A DNA stretch of 64,000 nt from an uncultured bacterium (GTDB lineage Bacteria > Bacteroidota > Bacteroidia > Bacteroidales > UBA932): the NCBI GenBank assembly GCA_949300025.1, contig CASGCS010000017.1, positions 1 to 64,000 of the forward strand, given 5' to 3'. The notes beneath the pieces are model-generated. The model was not told the DNA's origin and did not search any database. It saw only the letters and a program-made list of their open reading frames with translations. The position numbers were made by a program, and so were the translations under genes. Each line of letters starts with the position of its first letter. Positions within the stretch are counted from its first letter, which is position 1. Below, one piece after another: positions 47,853-55,696 of the stretch.

Positions 47853-48899
47853 TTATTCTTTTGTATTGAACTTTTTTATGGCCATGGCCAATACGAATAA
47901 TAACATTCCCGACATGACCAGGATTTCCGTCAGCACGTACCCGATGGGGAGTTGCTGAATCATCAATACCCGCATGGCCGAGATATACCAGCGAGCGGGA
48001 ATGACGCATGAGAACCATTGAAGAGCCGACGGCATGTTCTCCACCGGAAAAATCATACCGGAAAGCAAGACCACCGGAATCATGAACATCACGCCAGAAA
48101 CCAGCAGGGCCGATACCTGTGTGGAGGCAATGGTAGAGATGAGCAATCCCAATGCAAGAGCAAGGAGTACATATAGGATAGTTACCCATATCACATTGAT
48201 TATGCTGAAGGAGAAAGGCAGGCCCAGTACGGTGTAGCTCAACGCCAGCATCAGCGTGAGGATAATGCACGAGAGCAGGAAGTAAGGCACCAGTTTTCCA
48301 AGAATGATTGTCCGGGGACGAGCCGGTGATACCAGCAACAGGTTCATGGTTCCAGTTTCCTTTTCGCTGACAATCGACACCGAAGTCATCATCGCGCAGA
48401 TAAGGATGAATATCATGCCCATGATGCCCGGAACAAAATTGTATGCACTTTTCAGTTGCGGGTTGTAGAGCGTGTCGGTTACGACAGGGAAGCCTGCTGC
48501 AGAACTGATGATGCCTTCCAAATAGGCTGCAGAGGTCTGTGCCATATTGGTATTGGACGCATCCAGGATAATCTGATGTTTCAGCCGGCCGTCTTCCGTG
48601 CGGAACACTGCAGCGGCATCTGCCCGGCCTTTCCTGAGAATACTTTCCACTTCGCGATAAGGCACGATACCTTCAAACGTGAAATAGGAATTGTTGCGGA
48701 AGCGGTCTATAATATCTCTGGTCTGCTCTGTATGCTGTTCCACAACAGCAACAATTTTTACATTGTTGACCTCCGTAGATATGGCAAAGCCGAAGAGCAA
48801 CAGCAGCACAACAGGCATGAGCAGCACCACCGTAATCGTGCGGAAGTCGCGCAAAATGTGCAGCGCCTCTTTCTTTATCAGTGACTGGAATATAGACAT
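47853..48899 (-). CDS. ABC-2 type efflux permease, first subunit (YbhS-like)
   Basis: A 348-residue relative of the next gene with the same layout: N-terminal KKEALHILRDFRTITVVLLM helix, periplasmic domain, and five C-terminal helices including SEKETGTMNLLLVSPARPRT. ATG 48899 (MSIFQSL) is preferred: the frame continues 17 codons upstream, but those overlap the end of the ATPase gene and lack resemblance. The gap to the upstream ATPase is 19 bases. Corresponds to E. coli YbhS. Confidence 0.87.
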   Translation of the reverse strand: MSIFQSLIKKEALHILRDFRTITVVLLMPVVLLLLFGFAISTEVNNVKIVAVVEQHTEQTRDIIDRFRNNSYFTFEGIVPYREVESILRKGRADAAAVFRTEDGRLKHQIILDASNTNMAQTSAAYLEGIISSAAGFPVVTDTLYNPQLKSAYNFVPGIMGMIFILICAMMTSVSIVSEKETGTMNLLLVSPARPRTIILGKLVPYFLLSCIILTLMLALSYTVLGLPFSFSIINVIWVTILYVLLALALGLLISTIASTQVSALLVSGVMFMIPVVLLSGMIFPVENMPSALQWFSCVIPARWYISAMRVLMIQQLPIGYVLTEILVMSGMLLFVLAMAIKKFNTKE

Positions 48900-48918
48900 G
48901 ACATTTGTTTTAGTTTGT

Positions 48919-49665
48919 TCAATCTCCTCTTTTCGCATCTTTTGCCACAATGCGAAAAACCTCGTCCATGGTTCCGGAATGGTATTGTCGTTTCAATTCT
49001 TCCGGACTCTCCAACGCCTTGACACGTCCATCCACCATGATGGAGATACGGTTGCAATATTCGGCTTCGTCCAGATAATGGGTGGTTACAAAGACCGTCA
49101 TGCCTTCGGACGAAGCCCGGTAAATCATTTCCCAGAACTTGCGTCGGGTGTAAGGGTCAACCCCTCCGGTAGGCTCGTCCAGAAAGACAATATCCGGCGA
49201 ATGCATGGTGGCGGCCGTAAACGCGAGTTTCTGTTTCCATCCGAGAGGGATATTCTTCACCAGTACATTCCGCATGTTTTCCATACCCAATGTCTTGAAT
49301 ACGGTATCGGCCTTTTCCCGGATGCTCTTTGCCGCCATGCCGTAGATGGTGGCGAACAGGTTCAGGTTCTCCCATACTGTCAGGTTCTCATATAGGGAGA
49401 ATTTCTGGCTCATGTAGCCGATGTGCCGCTTGATTTCCTCCGCCTGACGGAGAATGTCATACCCAGCCACGGTACCGCTGCCCGATGTGGGAAAACTTAA
49501 CCCGCACAACATGCGCATGGCGGTGGTCTTGCCCGCACCGTTTGCTCCAAGGAATCCGAATATCTCGCCACGGCGTACCTGCAATGTGATATGGTCAACG
49601 GCGGTGAAACTCCCGAATTTCTTGGTGAGGTCTTTCACTGATATTACTGTTTCCTTATCCATCAT
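48919..49665 (-). CDS. ABC transporter ATPase resembling the C-terminal half of YbhF
   Basis: A 248-residue nucleotide-binding protein: Walker A GANGAGKTT, Q-loop GYMSQKFSLYENLT, Walker B IVFLDEPTGGVDP and H-loop VTTHYLDEAEYC. The signature, normally LSGGQ, reads PLGWKQKL, which is the form found in the C-terminal half of E. coli YbhF. Its ATG lies inside the 3' end of the preceding ATPase gene (11-base overlap, ATGATGGATAA), so the two are made together and probably pair as a heterodimer. Confidence 0.9.
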   Translation of the reverse strand: MMDKETVISVKDLTKKFGSFTAVDHITLQVRRGEIFGFLGANGAGKTTAMRMLCGLSFPTSGSGTVAGYDILRQAEEIKRHIGYMSQKFSLYENLTVWENLNLFATIYGMAAKSIREKADTVFKTLGMENMRNVLVKNIPLGWKQKLAFTAATMHSPDIVFLDEPTGGVDPYTRRKFWEMIYRASSEGMTVFVTTHYLDEAEYCNRISIMVDGRVKALESPEELKRQYHSGTMDEVFRIVAKDAKRGD

Positions 49666-50569
49666 CCTTAGCCAATTTAATGAACAAATCTTCTATATTT
49701 CCCTTTGCCGGCCAAATCAAGGCATCTTCCAACCCTTTCTGCCTGAGTTCTTTTACGGCATCATCCGGATTGAAACCGTTGTTTGTTACGACATGCAACG
49801 TGGATCCGAATGTATAGCACTCTTTCACTTCCGGTAAAGTACGCAAAGCTTCCAAAAGCGGATACATCTCTTTGGACGATGCGTTGTAAAGATTTTTGTC
49901 CATGCCATCAACTAACCTGACCGGTGTATCCACATCAAGAATTCTTCCTTTGTTTATCAGGGCGATATGTTCGCAACGCTGGGCTTCGTCCATGTAGGAG
50001 GTGGAGACAAGAATCGTGATGCCCTTTTCTTTCAGCGTGGAGAGCATCTCCCAGAACTCGCTCCTCGACACGGCGTCCACTCCGGTTGTAGGTTCGTCCA
50101 TGAGCAACACTTTCGGACGATGTATCAGCGCACATCCCAAGGCAAGTTTTTGCTTCATGCCTCCGGACAAGGCTCCCGCCTTGCGGTCAGGGAACTTTTT
50201 CAACTGGTCGAATATCGGGGCTGTCAAATCGAAATTCTTATTTACATCCACTCCAAACAGCGAGGCGAAGAAGTGCAGGTTCTCGCGAACGGTAAGGTCT
50301 GGGTAAAGGGAGAACTTCTCCGGCATATAGCCTATCTCGGCACGCAGTTTTTTGTGCTCTTTTACCACATCCAGACCTGCCACGGTAGCCGAGCCATCAT
50401 CTGGGCTGAGCAAAGTGGCCAATATATGATACAGGGTGGATTTTCCCGCACCGTCAGGCCCGATCAGACCGAATATGGAGCCTTCGGAAACGGAAAGGTT
50501 CACATGGTCGAGAGCCAAGAGTTTTCCGTACCGCTTTGTCAGGCCTTGAATGTCAATTACATTTTTCAT
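49655..50569 (-). CDS. ABC transporter ATPase resembling the N-terminal half of YbhF
   Basis: A 304-residue nucleotide-binding protein: Walker A GPDGAGKST, Q-loop GYMPEKFSLYPDLT, regular signature ALSGGMKQKLALGCAL, Walker B VLLMDEPTTGVD, and an about 80-residue C-terminal extension. The signature and Walker B surroundings fit the N-terminal half of E. coli YbhF. It starts within the HlyD-like gene stop (ATGA, four bases). Confidence 0.9.
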   Translation of the reverse strand: MKNVIDIQGLTKRYGKLLALDHVNLSVSEGSIFGLIGPDGAGKSTLYHILATLLSPDDGSATVAGLDVVKEHKKLRAEIGYMPEKFSLYPDLTVRENLHFFASLFGVDVNKNFDLTAPIFDQLKKFPDRKAGALSGGMKQKLALGCALIHRPKVLLMDEPTTGVDAVSRSEFWEMLSTLKEKGITILVSTSYMDEAQRCEHIALINKGRILDVDTPVRLVDGMDKNLYNASSKEMYPLLEALRTLPEVKECYTFGSTLHVVTNNGFNPDDAVKELRQKGLEDALIWPAKGNIEDLFIKLAKDDG

Positions 50570-51453
50570 AAGCGAACCTCTCCATACTGCCCTAGTTTTA
50601 GGCGTCCGTCATTCTTTACCGCAACTTTTACGGCATATACAAGGTTCGCCCTTGAGTCTTGAGTCTGGATGGATTTGGGCGTGAATTCGCTCTCCTGTGC
50701 AATCCAGATAATCCTGCCGGGATATTCATACTGCTTGTCTCCGCCGAAATCGGCAATGACTGTCACTTCCTGTCCAATTTGGATATTGGCCAGCTGGGAA
50801 GCCGTGAAGTAGCTGCGGAGATAGATGTCGTTAAGGTTTGCCATTTTGAAAAGCGGCCGTCCGGGAGTTGTATATTCACCCTGCTCGGCGTATTTTTGCA
50901 GGACTGTTCCGGTTATCGGTGCGGTGATGCGGCTCTTGCGTATCTGTTCCTCTACCTGCTCTTTCTGATATTGCAGGGCGGAAGCGCTTTCCGTGATGGA
51001 GTTGCGGTTCTTGTCCAATGTGGAAAGCAGACCTTCCAGTTGTCCGCGCAAGGTTCTCAACTGCGCCTGGGCGTCATCGCTTTGTTTCTGAGTGGCAGCT
51101 CCATTTGCAAGCAAACGTTTAATGCGGTCGCATTCATTCTGCTGGTGGGCGATCTGCGACCTTAGCGCTGCAGCCTGTGCTGCAATGTCTGGAGATGACT
51201 TTTCAATGGAGAGCTGCTGGCTGTGAAGTTGTCTTTTCTGCAAATCCAGCAGGACGGTATCGACAAGAGCGACTTGTTGTCCGGCTATAATATTGTCTCC
51301 CTCCTCGATGTCAAACGATATAAGATTTCCGCAGGTCTCCGAAGATACGGTTACGGTATTTGCATCGAAGATGCCTGTAGCATCATACTTTTCAGCGTTT
51401 TGGCAGGAAGCCAGTACCATAATGAATATGAGGAATAATGCTCTCTTTTTCAT
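50566..51453 (-). CDS. HlyD/YbhG-like membrane fusion lipoprotein
   Basis: Periplasmic adaptor linking the inner membrane ABC pump to the TolC channel. 295 residues: signal peptide ending in lipobox VLASC with Cys17 lipidated, a split lipoyl domain (GNLISFDIEEGDNIIAGQQV and ITAPITGTVLQKYAEQGEY), a long coiled-coil hairpin between them (about 70-165), and a beta-barrel domain. A lipid anchor instead of a membrane helix is common in Bacteroidetes adaptors. Overlaps the TolC-like gene by ATGA and the ATPase gene by ATGA. Confidence 0.9.
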   Translation of the reverse strand: MKKRALFLIFIMVLASCQNAEKYDATGIFDANTVTVSSETCGNLISFDIEEGDNIIAGQQVALVDTVLLDLQKRQLHSQQLSIEKSSPDIAAQAAALRSQIAHQQNECDRIKRLLANGAATQKQSDDAQAQLRTLRGQLEGLLSTLDKNRNSITESASALQYQKEQVEEQIRKSRITAPITGTVLQKYAEQGEYTTPGRPLFKMANLNDIYLRSYFTASQLANIQIGQEVTVIADFGGDKQYEYPGRIIWIAQESEFTPKSIQTQDSRANLVYAVKVAVKNDGRLKLGQYGEVRL

Positions 51454-52733
51454 TTGTTCAATGTATATTTAAGTTGATAAATGCTTTGTAGAAGTCGGAT
51501 TTCCTGGTAGGATGCGTTGAGACGGGCTTGTTTTTCGTCCGTCAGCTTGGTGAGCAGATCAGTGGCGTCAATCACTCCGTTGTCAAGCTGGGATTCCGCC
51601 GCTTTCCGCACATTGGTACGGAGTTCCACTATCCGGTCGTTTTCTTTCATTATGGCTTTCAGTTCGTCGATATGGTCAAGCTGCGACCGGGTCTGCATAT
51701 TCGTGTTGAACAGGAATACGTCTCGTTCTACCGCTATGTTGCCGGAGTAAAGGCGCAGTTTCCGTCTGTTGTTCTTCTTTGTATAAAACGCCCCTATGTT
51801 CCATGACACTTTCACTCCCGCAAGAATGTTGAACGAAAGGTCCCGGTTCATCATGCTCTTGAAATAGTCGAATCCCGGATAACCGTAATAAGCCTGGGCG
51901 AATAGCCCGATTTTGGGCATCGTGCTTGCTGTGATGCTTGCGTTTCTTGCTTCATTGGTTTGTAATTGTGCCTCGAAATGCCTCAGTTCAGGACGGTCGG
52001 GCATCAGGTCTTGGGGAATGGAGGTGTCCGGTTTCACCAGTTCCTGCCCGACGAGGCTTTTCCCTGTGAATATCTCCAATACTTTCCGGTAGCTTTTCGC
52101 CGTGCTTTCCGCCTGTATAAGCTGTTGGGCGGTGCTGAGATATTGGGCTTCCACCATGTCCACGTCGCTTTGCATGGCGGTGCCGTTTTCAAACATAGTC
52201 TGCAACTTGTCAAGGTTGCTTTGGAGTAAAGTTTGCATGTTCCGGGTCTGTTCGGCCTGTTCCTCGATGAGCAGGATACCGAAATACAAGTCTTCCACCC
52301 TCTCCCGGATGGCGTAAAGCTGGACATCCAGGGCGGCCTGCCGTTCCGCATCTTCGGCACGTTCTATCTTCTGTTCTGTTTTTGACACGCCTCCATCCCA
52401 GATGTTCTGGCTGATGTCTGCACCTACTTTATATTGCCATTCATTCAGTCCGGAAACGGACGTGCCTGTTTGTGAGATTATCCCTGCCAACGATTCAGGG
52501 AATACGGGAGTCTCATTCTGCACTGTCCCTTGCCCGTACACATTGATTTGCGGCAACCATCTCTTGTTGATGTCCGACAGGTTCACTTCTTTCGTGTGGT
52601 TCAGCAAATTATACTTCCGGATGAGGGGATAGTTCTCTTGTGCAAGTTTGACGCACTCTTCTACTGTTACTTGGGCTGACAAATGGATACCCGTAAACAG
52701 TGACAGTGCCAGGAACAGATACTGTTTCAACAT
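51450..52733 (-). CDS. TolC-family outer membrane efflux channel
   Basis: A 427-residue exported protein with signal peptide (about 1-20, ending HLSAQ) and two homologous helix-rich halves, each with the TolC family pattern of long heptad helices (for example ERAEDAERQAALDVQL and ELRTNVRKAAESQLDNG). It should form the trimeric exit duct of the pump. ATG 52733 is chosen because the frame's first codon (52739) is a TTG overlapping the TetR stop. The gap to tetR is two bases and the overlap with the adaptor gene is four. Confidence 0.9.
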   Translation of the reverse strand: MLKQYLFLALSLFTGIHLSAQVTVEECVKLAQENYPLIRKYNLLNHTKEVNLSDINKRWLPQINVYGQGTVQNETPVFPESLAGIISQTGTSVSGLNEWQYKVGADISQNIWDGGVSKTEQKIERAEDAERQAALDVQLYAIRERVEDLYFGILLIEEQAEQTRNMQTLLQSNLDKLQTMFENGTAMQSDVDMVEAQYLSTAQQLIQAESTAKSYRKVLEIFTGKSLVGQELVKPDTSIPQDLMPDRPELRHFEAQLQTNEARNASITASTMPKIGLFAQAYYGYPGFDYFKSMMNRDLSFNILAGVKVSWNIGAFYTKKNNRRKLRLYSGNIAVERDVFLFNTNMQTRSQLDHIDELKAIMKENDRIVELRTNVRKAAESQLDNGVIDATDLLTKLTDEKQARLNASYQEIRLLQSIYQLKYTLNK

Positions 52734-52735
52734 AA

Positions 52736-53368
52736 TCAATCGATTTTAAGTTTTCTTAAAATGGTTTCTACATTCTCTTTTTTACGTATGGCCAGAAATT
52801 CGTCATAACTGCCGTAATTGCTTCCTATCGCCTCGTAAACTATAGGAGCGGCCATGAAGGGAAATATGTTGAGCGAAACAATGTCTATAAGCAGCATCCG
52901 TGCATCGACAGACTTGCATGATCCCATGGCTGCGTATCGGTCGATTTCGTGTTGCAGGTTATCTAAAAGTCTGTTTACAATATCCGATACTCCTTTTTTC
53001 ATGATTCCAATCTGCTCCGGGCGGGAAAGAACTTCGTTTACAATGAATCGGGGTAAATTCCGGTTGGAAGAGATGAAATCGAAGTGGCGTTCTATGCCCT
53101 GCCGGAGCCTTTCCTCCAAAGGCAGGTCGGCATCGCCGACGGCGCTCAACAGAATGTCGGCCAACATGCTTATTTTCTCCGATACAATCCGTTTGAAGAG
53201 TTTGTCCTTGGTGCGGAAATAATAATGCAGCATGGCATGCGTTACGCCGGCCGCTTCTGCAATGGTAGTTGTTCTCGCTCCGGCATATCCCTTTTCAAAA
53301 AACTCATTTTCTGCAGCTTTAAGGATCTTTGCCTCTGTCTCTTGCGGAGGTTTGTTTTTTTCAGACAT
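52736..53368 (-). CDS. TetR-family repressor of the efflux operon (CecR-like)
   Basis: A 210-residue regulator: N-terminal helix-turn-helix domain (about 10-55: ILKAAENEFFEKGYAGARTT then IAEAAGVTHAMLHYYFRTKD) and an all-helical ligand domain. It is first in a seven-gene run with overlaps or gaps of a few bases, so it regulates itself and the pump. Order and content match E. coli CecR (YbiH)-YbhGFSR with TolC added. The inducing compound is unknown. A strong operator candidate lies between its start codon and its promoter. Confidence 0.92.
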   Translation of the reverse strand: MSEKNKPPQETEAKILKAAENEFFEKGYAGARTTTIAEAAGVTHAMLHYYFRTKDKLFKRIVSEKISMLADILLSAVGDADLPLEERLRQGIERHFDFISSNRNLPRFIVNEVLSRPEQIGIMKKGVSDIVNRLLDNLQHEIDRYAAMGSCKSVDARMLLIDIVSLNIFPFMAAPIVYEAIGSNYGSYDEFLAIRKKENVETILRKLKID

Positions 53369-53405
53369 TGTATTAACAATTTAGATTAACAATTTTGTTA
53401 ATACA
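53369..53405. promoter_or_regulatory. Operator candidate for the TetR-family regulator
   Basis: Outer dyad TGTATTAACAA (53369-53379) / TTGTTAATACA (53395-53405) is perfect over 11 bp each. Nested inside, ATTAACAATTTTGTTAAT (53385-53402) is a second perfect dyad (8-2-8). The half-site ATTAACAA thus occurs twice in direct orientation and once inverted. The element covers the expected transcription start and the leader of the efflux operon. Confidence 0.7.
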
Positions 53406-53434
53406 AAGATATGGCTTTTTACGGATTCTGCAAA
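53404..53434 (-). promoter_or_regulatory. Promoter of the TetR-efflux operon
   Basis: On the minus strand TTTG (53431-53434), 19 bases, TATCTTTG (53404-53411): full Bacteroidetes consensus. It points to tetR and its -7 box touches the operator candidate. Confidence 0.75.
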
Positions 53435-53497
53435 TCTGCATGATTTGTACCTCTGTTACGGATATTTGTAACCTGATTACTGATTTTTGTTCATCTG

Positions 53498-53530
53498 TTG
53501 CCGTATTCTGAATTTAATATCTTAATTTTG
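53498..53530 (+). promoter_or_regulatory. Promoter of the DUF362 ferredoxin gene
   Basis: TTGC (53498-53501), 21 bases, TAATTTTG (53523-53530). The start would be near 53537, about 42 bases before the ATG at 53579. The rest of the 53435-53497 gap shows nothing further. Confidence 0.5.
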
Positions 53531-53578
53531 TTACAACGACAGGTATAAACCAGACAATAACGGTAAACATATACAATC

Positions 53579-54727
53579 ATGAGCGAAATAGACGGAACGA
53601 AATCTTCTAAAGTCTACTATACAGACTTCAGATGCAGGCCGGACGAGGGCCCGGCAGACAAGTTGAAAAGGCTGATAAAGGCAGCGGGCATAGACAAGAT
53701 AGATATGGAAGGCAAGTTCGTGGCAATAAAGATGCATTTCGGTGAGCATGGAAACCTTACATTTCTCCGTCCAAATTATGCCAGGGTCGTGGCAGATACA
53801 GTGCGGGAGTTTGGCGGAAAACCCTTTCTTACAGATTGCAACACTCTTTATCCGGGAAGCCGAAAGAATGCGCTGGAGCATCTGTACTGTGCATGGGAAA
53901 ACGGATTTACCCCATTGACTGCGGGATGTCCCGTAATTATAGGCGACGGCCTGAAGGGAACCGATGACATTGCCGTGCCGGTAGAGGGCGGCGAGTATGT
54001 CAAGGAGGCAAAGATAGGGCGCGCCATTATGGATGCCGACATATTCATATCGCTCACCCATTTCAAAGGGCACGAGATGACAGGTTTTGGCGGGGCAATC
54101 AAGAACATAGGCATGGGATGCGGCTCGAGGGCCGGAAAGAAGGAGCAGCATTGCAACGGCAAACCGGTCATAGACCAGTCTCGCTGCCGCGGTTGCAAAA
54201 GGTGTATGCGTGAGTGTGCGAACAACGGGCTCGTATTCGATGAAAAGAGCAAGAAGATGAATGTAGACTTAGGCAACTGCGTGGGTTGCGGGCGATGTAT
54301 AGGGGCATGTAATTTTGATGCGATAGATTTTGCGCAGAATGCAGCCGTAAAGGAGCTAAACTGCAGAATGGCCGAGTATGCCAAGGCTGTTGTAGACGGA
54401 AGGCCGAATTTCCATATCTCGCTTATATGCGATGTCTCTCCCACATGCGACTGCCATTCCGGGAACGACACACCCATAATCCAGGATGTGGGCATGTTCG
54501 CCTCTTTCGATCCGCTTGCCCTGGACCAGGCCTGCGTGGATGCCTGCCTGAGAGAGACTCCGCTGCCCAACAGCCAGCTTGCCGATGCAATGGCCGGAGA
54601 GGGGTTCGAAGACCATCATGACCATTTCGACAATACGAACCCCAATACAGAGTATAAATCCTGCCTCTCTCATGCAGAGAAGATTGGCCTCGGCAGCCGT
54701 ACATATGAACTTGTAAAGGTGAAATAG
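53579..54727 (+). CDS. DUF362 protein with two [4Fe-4S] ferredoxin clusters
   Basis: A 382-residue cytosolic iron-sulfur protein of unknown reaction. The N-terminal DUF362 domain (about 10-195, with KMHFGEHGNLTFLRP and SLTHFKGHEMTGFGGAIKN) is followed by a bacterial ferredoxin domain with Cys203, 206, 209, 213 and Cys234, 237, 240, 244, each a CxxCxxCxxxC set, and a C-terminal continuation of DUF362 (CDVSPTCDCHSG, then FASFDPLALDQACVDACL). Electron transfer is likely; partners are not indicated. It stands alone between the efflux operon and the pst operon. Confidence 0.85.
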   Translation: MSEIDGTKSSKVYYTDFRCRPDEGPADKLKRLIKAAGIDKIDMEGKFVAIKMHFGEHGNLTFLRPNYARVVADTVREFGGKPFLTDCNTLYPGSRKNALEHLYCAWENGFTPLTAGCPVIIGDGLKGTDDIAVPVEGGEYVKEAKIGRAIMDADIFISLTHFKGHEMTGFGGAIKNIGMGCGSRAGKKEQHCNGKPVIDQSRCRGCKRCMRECANNGLVFDEKSKKMNVDLGNCVGCGRCIGACNFDAIDFAQNAAVKELNCRMAEYAKAVVDGRPNFHISLICDVSPTCDCHSGNDTPIIQDVGMFASFDPLALDQACVDACLRETPLPNSQLADAMAGEGFEDHHDHFDNTNPNTEYKSCLSHAEKIGLGSRTYELVKVK

Positions 54728-54745
54728 ATGCCCGAATGCGGTGCA

Positions 54746-54784
54746 GTTACGAAAATGTTACGGTAAGGTTTATTATATGTTAAG
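54746..54784. promoter_or_regulatory. Pho-box-like array upstream of pstS
   Basis: GTTACG (54746), GTTACG (54757), GTTTAT (54768) and GTTAAG (54779) start exactly 11 bases apart, so all GTT triplets lie on one face of the helix. Direct repeats with 11-bp period just upstream of the promoter are the form of PhoB operators. It ends 14 bases before the -33 box. Confidence 0.6.
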
Positions 54785-54820
54785 AATTGCGGAGATGCTT
54801 GCGTGGTATTCTCCGCAATT
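54785..54820. promoter_or_regulatory. 11-bp inverted repeat around the pstS -33 box
   Basis: AATTGCGGAGA (54785-54795) and TCTCCGCAATT (54810-54820) are perfect complements with 14 bases between them and four T after. In RNA from the upstream gene this folds into a terminator-like hairpin; in DNA it frames the -33 box. Either role fits. Confidence 0.6.
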
Positions 54821-54829
54821 TTACCTTTG
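54798..54829 (+). promoter_or_regulatory. Promoter of pstSCAB-phoU
   Basis: CTTG (54798-54801), 20 bases, TACCTTTG (54822-54829). Expected start about 54836, leaving about 15 bases before the pstS ATG. Confidence 0.6.
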
Positions 54830-54850
54830 CGCCGGACTGAAAAAATCAGG

Positions 54851-55681
54851 ATGAACAGAAAACCTTTCATTTTTTTGGCAATTGCAACTCTCTTTTTCAA
54901 CAGTGTCGCACAGGCGCAAAGAATCAAGGGAAGCGATACGCTTCTTCCGCTTACTCAAGAACTTGCAGAGGAGTATCTGGCGGAGCATCCAGAAGCGGAG
55001 ATAATAGTGACAGGTGGCGGTTCCGGAGTGGGAATAGCCGCGCTCATGGAGAATACCACCGATATTGCAATGGCCTCGCGCAGCATAAAGTTCGGCGAGA
55101 AGATGAAATTTGCAGAAGAGGGGCTGAAGGCGGCGGAAGTGACAGTGGCCTACGATGCGCTTGCGGTTGTAGTCCATCCGTCGAATCCGGTAGCCAGACT
55201 TACAAGAGAGCAGCTGGAGGCGATTTTCAGAGGAAAAATCACAAACTGGAAAGAGGTCGGAGGCGAGGATAGGAAAATCGTGGTCTATTCGCGCGAAACC
55301 TCCTCGGGAACATACGAATTCTTCAAAGAGAGCGTGCTGGAGAATAAAAACTATATGAGCAGCATCCTCTCCATGCCGGCGACAGGTGCAATCATACAGT
55401 CTGTAAGGCAGACAAAAGGGGCTATAGGCTATATCGGTCTGGCCTATCTCAACAGGTATGTAAAGGCGTTGGCGGTCTCTTATGACGGTGGGGTGCATTA
55501 TGCCGAACCTTCGGTTGAGAATGCTATAAACGGAAGTTATCCGATTGTCCGTCCGCTTTATTATTATTATGATTCGAGAAAAGAGGCGGAAGTCTCTCCG
55601 TTCATATCATACGTAATATCGCCTAAGGGGCAGGAATCAGTACTGGAGCAGGGTTTTGTCCCTGTAACGGAAGAAGAGTAA
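54851..55681 (+). CDS. pstS: Phosphate-binding protein PstS
   Basis: Periplasmic phosphate receptor of the high-affinity Pst uptake system. The 276-residue chain has a signal peptide (1-22/23, ending AQAQ, no lipobox), IKGSDTLLPLTQELAEEY (about 25-42), TGGGSGVGIAAL, SRSI and TSSGTYEFF (about 150-158), which hold the phosphate ligands. ATG 54851 is chosen; the frame reaches a GTG at 54803, but that lies upstream of the -7 box. Followed 15 bases later by pstC. Confidence 0.94.
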   Translation: MNRKPFIFLAIATLFFNSVAQAQRIKGSDTLLPLTQELAEEYLAEHPEAEIIVTGGGSGVGIAALMENTTDIAMASRSIKFGEKMKFAEEGLKAAEVTVAYDALAVVVHPSNPVARLTREQLEAIFRGKITNWKEVGGEDRKIVVYSRETSSGTYEFFKESVLENKNYMSSILSMPATGAIIQSVRQTKGAIGYIGLAYLNRYVKALAVSYDGGVHYAEPSVENAINGSYPIVRPLYYYYDSRKEAEVSPFISYVISPKGQESVLEQGFVPVTEEE

Positions 55682-55696
55682 AAGAGGCGGTAATAT

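Noticed and set aside
49655..49665. Frameshift splitting a single double ATPase
   Set aside because: Each ATPase has its own ATG and a complete set of nucleotide-binding motifs, and the 11-base overlap resembles the other coupled junctions of the operon. Gene fission relative to YbhF is more likely than a sequencing or mutational frameshift.
46129..53368. Efflux operon plus CatA-like gene as a mobile resistance island
   Set aside because: No integrase, transposase, mobilisation gene or terminal repeats are present. The nearby tRNA-Val could be an attachment site, but I see no duplicated tRNA 3' end. Transfer remains possible but is not shown.
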